This document shows positions 1 to 13,160 of a DNA stretch of 64,000 bases, piece by piece; position 1 is the first letter of the stretch; the number at the start of each line of letters is the position of its first letter. A program made the translations under genes and the position numbers. The notes below the pieces were generated by a model. That model made no database searches. It saw nothing but the letters and a program-made list of their open reading frames with translations, and was not told the origin of the DNA. The stretch is from assembly GCF_963678635.1 (NCBI RefSeq), contig NW_026971702.1:1-64000 (forward strand), in the 5' to 3' direction. The stretch comes from Symsagittifera roscoffensis. Taxonomy: Eukaryota > Xenacoelomorpha > Acoela > Convolutidae.

Positions 1-1321
1 AAAAAAAAGCGTATTACAAAAGTAGAAAAACGAACTTACTGAATAAATTCATGGGGCAAAAGTCTACACAAGTTTTGCAAATGTTTTTATTCAAGATGAA
101 AATAGCGTGAAATTCTTGATAAAAAAATAATCCAGAAAATTAATTAACAAAAAAACTGCTCTTTTTTTGCTTTTTTTTATTGGTAAAAGAAAAAATTAAA
201 GGAAAAAATTTAGGGAAAATTAAACAATGGGGCAAAATCGAAAACCAAAATTCAAATTATTAGTCATAAGAAATTGATACGACCAATTAGGTAGCCTGAA
301 TTTAAATTGGAACGGTTTTGTTGTGCAATTGGTGGTAAAATGGGGTTGAAAACTGTTTCTTCGAACACCAAAAACTGAATGAAAAAATACAACAACCATG
401 AATTTTCAATTTTCTTCGAGAATCGGAACAATTACTGAAAACTAACAGCATGCATTAGCTAAACTCGGTTTATTTTTGAACTTTCGAGGTTGATAGAAGC
501 TTGCTCATTATTTCTAAACTTAGCTGCTGTACACTCTAATGTGAGATTAGATTAAAACCGGAATCAGATTTCTTCATCATGCTCGGGCGAATTTTTATCT
601 ATCGTAATCGCTAATTCAGCAAGGTTTCATAAATAAAATTTCGTAAACACCGTAAATAGGCGATGTTTCATCAACTTCTTAGGGCTGAAAACTTAAAGCT
701 TAAGGCGAATAAAAAAAAGCTGCAATTTTTTTTAAGTTAGGGTAAAGAATTTTGTGTTTTTTGTATCGACCGATCTGAGTTTTTTTGTATCAAATTGATT
801 ATCCAGCAGAGAGAGATAATATAACTAGTGATTTCGTACATATCCTAAAAAGAAATATCTGATGTTCCCAGATCTTTCTTCTCCATTTCTCTGTCACCAA
901 AAATTACACAATTCCATAGCTATTATGCTTAAGTAAATGAAGTTCCAAAGCAATTTATTTCATCTTTTTGTTTTTGCAAGTTTTTGATTAAACTATTCTT
1001 TTTTCGAAATCGTCTAAAAGCGGAGTTTCCCGTGTTGTTTGAGTTCCAAATTGAAAAAAGACAAATTTTACCGAGCATATTTATTCTGACTCACGGGTAA
1101 TACAATTTATTGCTTTTAAATTCAGTTGTGTGTATATGGTGGCCCTTTTATTTGTTTTAATTCAAGTAAAACCCGCAACCAGTTTCATAATTGATTAAAT
1201 TTTGATTTTAGTACCAGTCTCACTGCAACTGAGAAATAATCTATCACAATGATTTAATCCTTGATTATAATCACCCTTTTTGAAAACTAAAAATAATCAA
1301 AAAAACTCGATAACTAACCCA

Positions 1322-1640
1322 TTAGGGGCACTAAGGCGTTCACTTTGCCATCGTCAGATCGTGTATTCGATCCCATGCCAGGGCAATGATAGTGTGTGAG
1401 GACAAGCTCTCATTTGACCTCCAGCTTCAGGTCTGCCACAACCTGACCAAATTTGGCTGCAATAGTGGTACCACGTAAAAGTTCTAGACGCAAAAAAAAC
1501 GGCCTTGAGTAGCTTCGCTCAGCAAAATAACACTGTCTGGAATGTGGGGAGATAATACAAATGGACTATTCTCGACAGGACTGTTAAGATCTACTGATAG
1601 CTTCTCTGCGATTCGCAGGAACTGCAATTATTAATTATAA
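1322..1640 (+). repeat. tRNA-derived SINE
   Basis: The segment at 1,325-1,380 reads like the 3' two thirds of a tRNA: an anticodon-arm-like stretch, then a T-arm with a good RNA polymerase III B box (gtattcgatcc, 1,363-1,373). The upstream A box is degenerate. A non-tRNA body follows (dyad-rich 'caacctgacc', then an A-run at 1,493-1,499), and the segment fades into an AT-repeat tail near 1,625-1,650. This head-body-tail layout is the hallmark of a SINE. The 3' boundary is uncertain, and only one copy was recognised in the window. A plain tRNA pseudogene is the alternative, but the long non-tRNA body argues against it. Confidence 0.55.
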
Positions 1641-4600
1641 TTATCTATTTTTTTATTCTAAAAATCGACTAAAGTTGGTTACTTCAATCCCCATTTCTGA
1701 TTTGTTTGCTAGCTACAAAAGAATGCGTTTTAAATCTTTTTAATCTTTTCTGTTTGCCCGTTTTGTATCCAACCTGGTATCTGAATTGCTTACACATTAT
1801 GCTTTTTGTAAGCTTCGGCTTATGCACAAAATGGAAAAATCGTTTAAGCAGTTTTCTAATCATTTCTTTTTAAAACTTTTTTTTTCATAAATCACCATTC
1901 ACAGTTTTAGTTTTTGTGATCACCAAAATATCAGCACATTAATTTAGCTTCACAATTTTTCTCAATGAGCCATTTTTGTTGCGCATATGAGCCCTTAAGT
2001 TGGAAATTTCAATTAAAGTCAAAAGATCTCTTTGTATTCCGTCTAAAAATTTGTATTGCCTCTAACTTTGTACACTTTTGTATTCCGTCTAACCAATTAA
2101 GTCCAGACAACTCTTTTTTAGCGATTCTGTTTTTGACAGGAAAATTTTAACACACAAGAAATAGCTTGAAAAAAAATGGGGATAGCTTGAAATGGGGAAA
2201 GCTTGAAAAAAAATGCTGTTAAAAATATTGACTGAACAAGTGTTTTTATTCAGTTAAAATCAATAACAATCAAATTAGAGAACTACAGTTTCTATGAACT
2301 ACAATTAATCACATTGAAGCAAAAGATATCATGATCTGTTGGCAACTATAGCGAATATAATCTTCAACGGATATTTTTAACATCTACATTTGATAACTAT
2401 AATCATTTCTAATTGTCAAAAAGAAAACAAAAAACCGTTATAATCGATTATTTAAGACTAATTTGGATGCGTGTACAACTTTGGTTCCGAGCGAGTCACT
2501 CCTACTCTCAAACCGATAGCTATTTCAGAGGTATTGATTTTTGTTTGCGAAAAACGTTCTCTGGGAGAAGGAGGATGAAATTTCATTTTACCTGAAAGAC
2601 TTTTTTCCCGCGCCACCTTTCATGCCTCTTATTCAGGCGCCTTCTGTTCAGGCGTCTTTTTGCTATTAAAAAGTTTTTTTTTCAAGTCTAGCTACTGACG
2701 AAAGTCGTCTTCCCTTAGATGGAATAACTGAAACACTGACATAAAGTTTTTGGTTTCAAGGGCGATTTCAGTTTGAAATATTGTTCTTTTGCAATAAAGC
2801 ATAATTAATTATTTTCGGTGTTCATTTTTTTTGTTTTTTTTTCCAATAAACAATCTCTGAAAAATACTACTTAAACTATAATCTGATTTGAAAAGTTTCG
2901 ATATCAATGGAAAATATACACAAAAGCAGGATTACGTCTGATGCAATACTGATTTATTTTAACATTTGAGGTTTCAAATTACCAGATTCAGTTTTTGTTT
3001 TTTGAAATCACTGGTCCTTTCTGTTTTTTAAATGTCAATTTCAAATTTTTGAATTATTTTTTTTTAGAAAACTAACTGTACAGGAAATATTATAAAAAAT
3101 GTTGAAGAAACTTTTGGTTTTCCCGAAAATTCTGATTTTCTTTGGCAGCTTTTATGACTTCAATTTTGCGGTCTGAAGCAATGTATATATTTGCAGATGG
3201 CTATTGAACAGAAAAAAAATGTTTTTTTTTTTAATTTTTCCGCATATATAATCTGAATGGTTAATCGGCCAAAAATTTTGCACAAAAAAATAAGAATCAA
3301 ATAGAAATTTTTTGTACCATAGTATCTTCCTTAATTTTTGCTCGAATTTTATCAATGTTACAATCCAAGTTTGTATGTATTTGATGTTAGAAAAGTACTT
3401 GACCTCATACTTTTGAAATTTGTGTCTGATATAAACAGTTTCTATGTTATGTGGACAGTTTTTTGAGATGCTTTGGAAAAACTTTTGTCTTTCGCACTAG
3501 TTTTAATTTTTTTTTTTTTTCAAATTTGCCAATTCTCCCCTCTTTTTGCAGCCTTCGATCAATCCTAAGTCGGCAAAAGTTAAACTATTTTTTCGATTTT
3601 ATCCATTTTCTTATTGGGAAGCTCCCATGTAATCTGTCTACGCCGAATTTTTTTGCATAAACAGTTTTTGCACTCGGAAAAGTGATTTTTTTAACCATTT
3701 TTGGAAACCTTCTGTTTTTTCTAGTCTCCAAATTTTTAGATATCTGGTTCAAAAGAAAAATAAAGATTATAAATAGCTCGAAGCTCCGCTAAGATGATGA
3801 CTTACTTGAATTCTGCCCTACAAAAAATTACCCAAAAAAATACAGCCCTCCGAAAATATAAACGTTTTTGCTTTTTGACCGTCTGTATGGCTTTTCTCCA
3901 CTAACCCCCCCCCCCCCAAAAAAAAAAAACTTACCCTGCTACGCACAAGATACATAGGTATCTTCACCTTATAAGCGGCTAATCACTCACTTAATTCATG
4001 AACTAATTATATTTTGGATGAAGTTGTCTACTTTTTGAACTGTTGAAAATGACGCTATTCATACCTCTTCAGTAGAACGTATTCTAGGAAATATCAAACA
4101 GGTACGTCCAGATCTGGCTTGCCTAGTTTCAGTTAAAAATTTTTTTGATATATTATCTTTTTCTATTGAAATCATCCTATTTTTCTTGAAAGTAGGTGCG
4201 AAAAATTTGTTTCATTCAAGTAACATCTCAGTCTCTACTAGAACTTCAATTGAAATTATTTTTTGTTAAAACTTTGTGTTCTTTTCCGTTTTTATAAAAA
4301 CAATCTAGCTTAAGCTATAAAACAGAAAATTGCTTGGAGTAGAACAACTTGCCGAGTTACATTTCAGAACGTTTTTGATAGGTCGTTTGCGTTTTCTGAA
4401 CAAGGTTGAGCACCAAAAAATCAGCGATCAATTAATTCAATGTTTTTTGAAACAACACAGTATCTGAGCAGGTAGCTATTCTTACAAATGTTTCATCACA
4501 GCCTTTATTGCAGCTCACTGGAACAGTTTTCTATCCAAAAACAAACAAAATGCATCATAAAAAACGATTAAAGCTATATGGGAGTACAAAAAGAGTGCAG

Positions 4601-5248
4601 AGTAGAGATGAGCTAAACGGTCAAACTGTCATTTTTTCGATTTTTTGGTGTAAAATTATTGATTGCGCTGATTTTCTGGAGGAGAATTGAACAGTTTTCA
4701 TTGTCGGATATCAGAAAAATTGGAGTTAGTTTCTAATTTGAAAACGGTATAGTTATGCAACTGAAAATTGAAACCCTATTATCCAATTCTTTCGAAAATT
4801 CGCGATGTGATTATGAATTTCTCGAAACATTGCTGAAGAACAACGACGGGCTCGTTCACTAATTCTTAGTCGTCAAAAATTCCAAAATTTAATTCTAAAA
4901 TCATTTGTGTCTCTTGAAGATCAATTTAACCAAAAAATTGCATTAAAACTGAATACAAAAAAGTCCTGACTGCAGTGGGATTTGGTATTTGGTCCTGACC
5001 GCCGTCTGTTGTGATTCAAAGCTGGGATACCAACAAAACAAGACTGCTCGCATCAGAACGAGGCCCTGAATGTTCAGGCTGCTTTTTAACGTCCAACGAT
5101 CCTTAATAACATGGAAAATTAAATGTGAAAAAAAAAGATATATTCTTAAATTTAAAATTTTTGCAAAAGCCAACCTCCCAAGCCATATGAAGTACAAAGC
5201 GATAGATTTCGCTGTTTATAAAAAATTAATTATGGCATACATGTTTCC

Positions 5249-5340
5249 TTGGACCAATTTGGAACAATTTCTATGACGAAATAAATCTACGCTTACGCGT
5301 TAATAGCGTGTAATGTATTAATTGTCCCAAATTGGCCAAA
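5249..5340. repeat. hairpin-forming inverted repeat, MITE-like
   Basis: Arms of about 21 bases at 5,249-5,270 and 5,319-5,339 are near-perfect reverse complements around the core ccaatttgg, separated by a 48-base loop that itself holds a short palindrome (acgcgttaatagcgt). A related single arm followed by a similar loop sequence occurs at about 5,630-5,665, which suggests a repeat family rather than a chance palindrome. No coding capacity. Confidence 0.45.
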
Positions 5341-7579
5341 ATTGCAATCTTCAAACCCCATTACTTAACGAAAAACGATCACAGGTGTAATGTTTTTGGC
5401 TCAGGAGTTTTCTCTATGTTAATAGATGTTCATCTTTTATTTTGACCAATTGAGGCTGCGGAAATTCATGCAGCTGTTATCACGACTTCATTAGGTTTTG
5501 ATGTCTCTGTTTGATCAGTTTTTTTTGACAATATATTATTTACCAGTCTGTAATTTATTTGCAGTAGGCTTTTTATATGCAGCGACAAAAATTGCGGGGG
5601 AAACGAAAACGAGTCCTAGCCCCAATTAAGTTTGGAACAATTTTTGTCACGCATTTATAGTTCGCTTTACGCTTTTAGGGTTATGAACAAAATCATCAAA
5701 GCGCAAATAACTTAGTCCAAAGCATAGCCAAATTAGCAGTTTTCAAGCTCCCAGAACTTTGTAAAAAAGATTGGAGTTAGAATATCTTTTCAAATTTGAT
5801 TTTAGCGACTCAATTTCTTCAATGGGGTAGAAAAATTGTTTGATAAAAACTATTAATTCGATCGCGGGTAAAATTCACCCAAATATAAACATTCCATTTT
5901 TCTGACAAATCGGAATAATGATTGTCATCACTGACTTGCTGAATATAAACTGAAGATTCGGATAAATGTGAACCTTGATGAAAAAAAAATTTTCCTTTAC
6001 CTATAACCTTGGGTTGTTACAAATTATTTTAGAGCTTTGATCGGCTATCGAAGTTTAAACACATTTTTTTTTCATCTCAGTTGCCACAATTCCAAAACTT
6101 CTGTTGACTCAATGATCTGTTGTTTTTACGCGATTTTGCATTTGGTTGAAAAAAAAACATATCCCAATTGTTTAATTTTATTGGATAAAAGGCTCTGATG
6201 TTTTCAACTGCTAATATGGTCTTATATCACCATCTTATATATTACCACTTAATTTGAGTTATTTCTCAATGTTCATTTTGTTGACTTTTTTATTTTATTG
6301 AAGACATTTTGAGATGAAAGACATGACTGGCATCAGTGGTTTCTCTAGTTTGATAGTGTTCACAATATTAGAAAAAAAACACTTTGGAAACGTTTTTTAC
6401 TCATTTCTTGCAAAAATTATGGTTTTAATTGTGGTTTGCTTTTGAAAAATTGAATCTAATTAGTATTAGTTTTTTTTTGTTCTAGTTAGATATTGTTCTA
6501 ATTAGATCTAGTTAGACATTGAGCAATTGTGATTTTTTTTCTCAGGACCTTTTAAGAAACGCAGAGACATCGATGGAGAGGGAAATTTCTATAGCAAAAC
6601 AAAAACTGGCAATAAATTTTGGACCATTTTCTGATGCTGTTTAACTTCATTTTTTAAAAAAAAACAAGCTTTTTTTGCAATCCCAATTTGTTTTGCTTTC
6701 TTCTTATGCCCGTTTTCTAGACTAATTTCGTGCATCATAGAATACAGATAAATTTGACAATGAGGCTTGGTCAGTAGCTCTTATGCGTTTCGAAAACACG
6801 TGACTTTGGCCCACGATTGCACATGTTACACATTATTTTTATTGCTGCGCAACGATTCATGTTCAAGTTCATGTCCTTTATTTATCACTGAAACAGGCAT
6901 TACAACTTGATTTGCATGGTAATTCTGTTTTTTTAACTACTTTTATTAAAAACGTGATAATCTGATAATTAGATCAAAACGTTTCGATAAAGAGACCGCT
7001 TCTTAATTACGACTTATAAAAAAAACAGAAGTCATTTATTTTTCTAGATTATTCTAGACTTTTCAACTGCTATCAAAATAAACCTCATTTTCACTTTTTT
7101 CTTATATTCCCCAAAAACTATGACTTAGTTTGCTTGCATGAGAAAAATTCGTTAATGATGCGTTAACTAAACAATTGTGGATTATGAACTACAGTGTTGC
7201 ATTTTTTTTGAGCTACGCTATGATATTGAACAGAGTAAGCACGAAAATATTAGGTTTGTGCGAAAAATTAGAAAACTAAAATGTTGTTTACCTTTGTTTT
7301 ATCAATGAAAAATTAGCTTCCAATTAGTTTTATCAAACAAAACTTTTGCTTTGCTTCTACCCGTTCCCTGCTCACCGTTAAACCCCCCCCCCCTCTGGAG
7401 CGTGAGTCAAGCTACTACTAGTACCAACATTCAAACTGTTTTTCTTATTATTTACACTCTTCACTAGCAGGCAATCCTACTTTTTCTGTCAAAAGTATTA
7501 CAGCCCGGCAAAAATCTGATAATCAAATTGCGAGAGAAGTCGCAAATTTGTCGCTGCATATAAGAATCAATCAAAGATT

Positions 7580-7944
7580 TTGATAAGGACATTATTTTCA
7601 AACTGCCTGACGACTTGCAACCCACAAGCAGCCGACATTGTTTTTGCAATAGACCAATCTGCAAACATACCACCTCAAGATCTGTACAAAATTGGTGTTT
7701 TTATCGACAAATACATGCAACTTATCAATAATTCGAAGGGCATATCTGGTCTTGGTTTGGTAAGAATTGGCTTGATTCTCTTCAGTTCCGACGTCAAAGT
7801 TTTCACAAGCCAATTTTTCCAATATTTGTACGAAAAAGCAATACGTGAATACGGAAAAGTGTCAAACCCTGAATACGGAGGAGTTTTCGCTAATTTTTTG
7901 AAGCAGGCATGGGCGTCTGAACAAAACGTGACAGATTTCAACAG
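7580..7944 (+). CDS. von Willebrand factor A domain exon (partial gene)
   Basis: About 120 residues are in frame. The segment has the N-terminal half of a vWA fold: the first beta strand and a MIDAS-like motif (ADIVFAIDQSANI, from 7,634), then an amphipathic helix, and a second hydrophobic strand (VRIGLILFSSDVKVF). Family vWA domains use DxSxS for metal binding; here the motif reads DQSAN, so metal binding may be weakened. Two cysteines just upstream suggest an extracellular protein. The frame runs into a good splice donor (acag|gtaaat, exon end 7,944), so this is one exon of a larger gene. The 5' limit is uncertain: the frame is open from about 7,523 with no clear acceptor, and the stated start is only the first possible initiator. 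The downstream exons completing the vWA fold were not found. It may be a live gene with long introns or an isolated fragment. Confidence 0.6.
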
Positions 7945-9744
7945 GTAAATTTGATATTTTAATCTTTTTGCAGAATTTTTATGTATTTTACTTCATTCTT
8001 TTTAAGTTTGTGATTGAACATATGTAATTTACATAAAACTCAGTTTTTTGCATCTTTACTTTTGATTTTAAAAGTAAAAAGTCAAAATCTTTTTCATGTG
8101 TAAGCCAAAAAACGTTTTTGAAAAAAAAATAATAAGTCACGCGAGAAGAAAAATAAACAATTTGTTTCGACTTTAAAGTTTTGATATATTCTATTCAAGG
8201 AGAATCATGCAGTGAAAGCGCTTTTCAGGTCGTTTGGTTTTTTTTCAGGAAAAAAATCAAATGATGATCCCATTTTAACCGAGTTTTTGCAGTTTGAACT
8301 TTACTTTTTTCAACTCAACTTCATTTGCTACAAATAGGAAAACTGTTCCTTTCTCGGCTGCCAAAGTTTCGCGTAGCGGAAAAACCAAAAGTTTTAATTG
8401 ACTCTAGTTTCAAAATAGTATTTTCAATTGTTGAGTATCCAGAAGAAATTTTTCATTTTTTCATCCAGTGTTTGTAGTGGTACATTTTTTCATAAAATCA
8501 AATTTTTTGTGATGCAATCATTTTTGTAGTGATACAATCAAAAAAATTTCTGAAAATGAAAAATATTTCCAAAAAATTCACGAGTTGAATTTTTTGTTAA
8601 TCTTTTGGAGTTTATTGAAACTTCTCCAAATATCTAGTGGCTGGATTATTTATGCGTATTTAAGCTGCTTGTTGCATTGAAAACCCTGAAGTTTTTTTTG
8701 ATGATTTTTTTTAGATCAAGAAACTGAATTAAATAATAATGAATGAGTAATTTTTTTAATTCGCTGTTTTTCTTGGTTTTCTTGGAATTCCTGGTAAGGT
8801 TACTCGCTAATGTCACAATCTGGCTTTCAAAAGTTTTTATTTTCTAGTAAACCTCTCCAATGCCTCAGTTTTGCTTTTCAATGTACTAATATTTTGTTCA
8901 TGGTCTCTAAAAAATGACACTTAAAGTTGAACAAAACTCTGGGATAAAAAAATACTACCGACAGAGAATGAAAAACCTGAAGGGTTTGAAATGAAAATAC
9001 TCCATAAAATCAAGGAAAACATGATGACGCACAAGATTCATGAATTGAGAAAGTTGTAAAATAGTTATGATTTGACCGAAATTAGACACAAGTCTTGTAG
9101 GGTTTGAGCAGGAACTAACGAAAACGCGTCTATGAGTTTAAAAAGATCTGGTACAATAGTTAAAAGTTCATAGAGTTGGTCGAAAGAGTACGACAACCAT
9201 AATAATATTTATCTAATTGCGAGACGAAAAGCCTGTAGGGTATTCATATTTTTTCTAAGACCAAAGAAAAGTTCATGTGCTATTAAAATGGCTGTGAATA
9301 CGTCGGAAACACGTTGAAATTTTCTAGAGTTTAAACACGACCATGAATTCAGCAAATTGATTCATAAATAAGTTTCTGGGTGAAGTGGTTTCAATCGTAA
9401 GAATATGTTTGAGATGAGTATTCCATGTGATTGCCCTGGACTCTTTATGTTCCTGGCAGGAAATCTAAAGTTTTCCTATGGCTACGTAACCAGGGCCGTT
9501 AGCTTCAGTCATTTTCTTGCAAACTGCTTGTTTTTGGAAATGGTCGGCTTTTTAAGTTGTGTGGTAAAACCGTTAGGTTTTTAAGAACGGAATCAAGGGA
9601 GATAAAACGTGTTATTTTGTTATTCCCTGCTCGAAGCCCATTCCGATTATCACATAATCGTAGGTCTTTGCGAGGAAGGGTCCAACAAAAAATAGCTCTT
9701 ATTGCTATGTACAAATACTTGTTCTCCGATAGAAACAGTTGGTC
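7945..9744. other. AT-rich sequence downstream of the vWA exon, no gene seen
   Basis: The start is the donor of the presumed intron. No exon continuing the vWA domain was recognised, and no other coding pattern stands out. A TTTTTGCAG acceptor-like site at 7,965-7,973 would make an intron of only 29 bases, followed by a frame that soon stops, so it was not used. Confidence 0.5.
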
Positions 9745-10325
9745 CAGTTTAAAACAAGTATTTATACCCAACTTTATATGTGATAGATTATCACTGTAAA
9801 ACATTTAGAGTTAACCAATCATGATCAATGACAGCTCTTTTTCATTCATCCCCCCATCTGCATATTTTTAAAGAAAAAAAAAATTGTTCACATTCCCCGG
9901 TTGTCATGAAAACTGACATGCAGGCTGATTAGGCGATAACAAACATTGGTCTTCAAAGTCAACCTTGGTCTTCAAGATCTACTGGTTAGATTGAAAAAAA
10001 ATGATGCTCGTGTGAGATGGGGGGAAAGGAAGAAGAGCCTCCATGACTACCACTTACAATAAACTGTATGGCTGGAACTATATAAAAATTTTATTTAACT
10101 TAGAAAACAGTTGCTCTTCCTAAGTTCTTCTTCTTGATTCTAAGCCTCTCAAAAATACCAGTACAATCTAGATCTATTGAGACTAAGAGATATGGTATTG
10201 AATTAGAATGGTATTAGATTAAGAAGTTGCACGAACCTATCCGACTAAAAATAAGATACCGTGACGAACAGACGGTGAACCTTACCCACAGTTAGACCAT
10301 GATAAGGCCACCCAGACTTAAACTC
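9745..10325 (+). repeat. dispersed repeat, candidate LTR (copy 1)
   Basis: Two blocks, about 9,745-9,850 and 10,075-10,325, are clearly homologous by eye to 42,490-42,860 and to 34,630-34,940. Shared landmarks include 'gatagatta', 'gctcttcctaagttct', 'ttgcacgaacctat' and 'gaacagac'. This copy has extra sequence between the blocks. It precedes the gypsy-like gag region and the other copies follow the env-like units, so a long terminal repeat of that element is a reasonable reading. TG...CA ends and a primer-binding site were not securely located. Confidence 0.4.
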
Positions 10326-11330
10326 ATCTTGTGGAACCAAAAGAGTCTCGAACATACCTCTACTAATTTAGACATAGAAAAACCAAAAAGAAATTGAGGT
10401 AAGCAAAATTAAAAACGTCAAAACTGATGATAAACCAAATTATTAAAACAACTACCGTTTTCACGTCTCATTGATTCTAATCACACCGAACGGATACTAA
10501 GGCCGAAACAAGGTTCCAACCAGAACGACAGACCGAACCTCTACCTACATCGATTAAAACCATTTCTGCAATAACTTTTCAATCATTGAAATGAATTGCA
10601 ATAAATGAGTGGTAATTTTCCTTTCAAAACTATAAATTCCACTACAAAATATAATTAAAACTTATAAAATCAGTCGAATACAGCCCTTATATCTACCTCA
10701 AAAAGTTAACATCTGCAGTAATAAACAAAATACGAAACTTAGCTATGAAAATTTTTGTGATCAAAGTTTTTAAAAAATTTCTTGCCCTCATAAAAAATTT
10801 CTATGAGGGCTTCATATTCTTCTCGACGACTTCATTTTCATCTGAAACATACAAGATTTATTTAAAAAACCAACCTCAATTAAATGTAAATCCTAACCAG
10901 TTCTTAAAAAAATTTCACTTTAAATAAAAAAATTCACTTTGCCCAGGAATAGCCTTTAAATTCAACCTAAAGTATTTCCTTAATCATATCATTAAGTCTA
11001 CTCATGAATCTTTAAAATTTTAAACTAATCTTAAAACCTAAACATTTCCTCCATTGCCTGATCTTATAGCCATCTAGATATTTGATCACAAAGGCTTTCC
11101 TTAGAACAGCTGAAATTATTGAAGTCTGCTCTCCAACCTTTACAATTAGTGTTACGACCTGAAACGTCGACTCACTTTCCAATCCCTATATAGGACACAG
11201 GACTAACTGACATTTTTCAAAAATTGCCACTCCAATTAAGATAAAGAGTAAAAAAAACTTTGGTTCTCTTCATTCACTTGAGCCCTAGCTCCTAATTTCC
11301 AGGCCTAGGGCAAACTTTAAATTGATTTAG
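10326..11330. other. unassigned AT-rich sequence before the gag-like region
   Basis: No protein-like frame was recognised. The position between a candidate LTR and the first gag copy would fit the 5' leader of the LTR element. Base composition changes here towards A-rich on the plus strand, as is common for retroelement RNA-sense sequence. Confidence 0.35.
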
Positions 11331-11519
11331 AACTAAAACAGAAACTAAAATCTATTCGTGTTGTAGTTATACCTGAGCTTTCCTATTTGATTTACTATTC
11401 TCCAACCTTTGATCTGAACTCAAACCTCGACTAAGTAAGATAAAAATTTACTCAGTAGTAACCTAAACACTTGAGAGCAGTACAAAATGATTCAAACTAC
11501 CCCAACTCTTCAATTCACA

Positions 11520-13160
11520 CAAACAACCTCGAGGATTAAGGAAACCTCACAACAATCAAAAGAACTAACGATTTAGTAAATAAAAACGGACTTCCGGATT
11601 TTGCATCAATCATTGTAACACTCATGTCAAGAGATGAATTAAGAAACAAAAAAGATAATAATTCATATTTGTTGCTTAAAAGAAGCACGATAGGCCTCAC
11701 ATAGACAAAAAGTTTATTATATAGATCAAAAAGCAAAAAAAAAGAAGCCACTAATCTCATAATCTCAAAACAAAACAAAGTAAAAAAAAAATTTCAAGAA
11801 CCCGAAACGTTGTATTGGAATCTGACTCAACAACAATACCAAATTTTCAAAAACTTGTGTATTGCAAGACAAAAATAAACCAGTAGACAACCAAAGATAT
11901 TTTTTTGGGAATCAGAAACAACAAAAACATTATCCATAAGAGACAAGAACAGATTAAAAACTCGTAAACAAGAAATCCAAGAAGTGAAAATCTGGAGACA
12001 ATTACGTGATCACTATCTAGCAGGCATATGTAAAATAACCTCACAATATGGCATAGTCAGAATCAAATTTTACCACAAATGACATAAAATCAACCATCAC
12101 ATCGAAAACAAACAGATGACATAGAAGCGGATGCTTCAAAAAATTTCTTTTAAACATTTTGAGAAAAATACAACACTTGAAATCAGAGAGAGCAAGCTCA
12201 ACTTTCATTTACAAGTAATATTTTTTGTATTATTCATAGTTTTGTTTCCATATTAGAACCAAACGATTCACAATACGCATCTCCACCACAAACATCTCGA
12301 CAAGCAATAGTAAGACAAGAACTAAATCTCTTCTCACGCTCTTTAGATTCATTTCGTGAAAAACTTACTGAAAATGGTAAATCACAAAGTCTTGAACATG
12401 ATGTGCAAAGAATCCTAGATTGATTTATAATAGACTATTTCCAAATTAAGATTTCAGCCAGTTTTTATGATCAAGATTTCAGTCCACAAGCAAGAAAAAT
12501 TTTAAGAACATAAAATGACGACGAAACTGTTTCATCATATTGTAAACATTATGTTTGGGACCCAGAAAGGTCTCACTTTTTTAAATGCACCAAAAAAAAT
12601 CTCAAATGCAGCAATTACAACAATCTCAGTACTTAGAGAGTGTTTAAGAGTAACTCCATTAAGAACTGATACCAAAACTTTGATTTATAACACTACGTTT
12701 TTCAAAACTCATAATACAGAAGACAATTTAAACGCATCTTCATATCTAACTCAACAAATATTCAAAAACCATCACCTTTTACCAATGAAGAGCTTGTTGA
12801 AATACTAAATACAACAACACAACAAAATTTTTCACAAGAGTGAGCTATATATATTATTTTGAGAAAAAATTTATACCTTTTGGGTTGTTCTTCTAAAACA
12901 TCTAAATAACATCTAAGGGTATAATCAGGAACTGATCGTGAATACCGGCTAGAAGTTTTTTTAAACGCATCGGCACAAACTCAATAAAAACACCACTTCA
13001 CCATAATTGACTCCAAAGACAGTGTTGATACAAACTACGCCTGACGTTGCAGCTCAAAAATTGTTTCCAATCCTACCAAAAAAAAAGTCTGAGTGGAAAC
13101 GATTCATGCAAAAAACTCAAAAAACTATAAAATAATTCGCAGTTTGTCTAAGAACTCTGG
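11520..13160 (+). pseudogene. gag-like remnant, copy 1, of a Ty3/gypsy-type element
   Basis: Discontinuous open frames with several stops and shifts give Gln/Asn/Lys-rich, helix-forming protein, including a stretch at 12,250-12,420 and one near 13,010-13,135. The assignment to gag rests mainly on position: it lies 5' of a recognisable gypsy reverse transcriptase and is shared with copy 2. No zinc knuckle was securely seen. The degraded 13,160-15,290 region would then correspond to protease and the start of pol; no DSG/DTG motif was identified. Confidence 0.4.

Larger units (their letters stand above)
1..7522. other. AT-rich non-coding region, no supported gene
   Basis: No open frame here looks like a protein: the frames are short, low-complexity and rich in Phe, Lys, Leu and Ile, as expected from AT-rich DNA. 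Visible structure is limited to a SINE and a hairpin repeat (listed separately), three copies of a short motif beginning agcttgaaa at 2,163-2,213, a doubled ttcaggcg motif at 2,632-2,660, and homopolymer runs: 13 C then 12 A at 3,905-3,929, and 11 C at 7,383-7,393. The stretch could be intergenic or intronic sequence upstream of the vWA exon at 7.58 kb. Confidence 0.6.

Noticed and set aside
3905-3929. C-run followed by A-run considered as telomeric or regulatory sequence
   Set aside because: A single homopolymer pair, not a repeated telomere unit.
1965-5276. Frames of 60-84 residues in the first 5 kb
   Set aside because: Low-complexity Phe/Lys/Ile-rich translations, no splice context, no motif. 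The density is as expected for AT-rich non-coding DNA.
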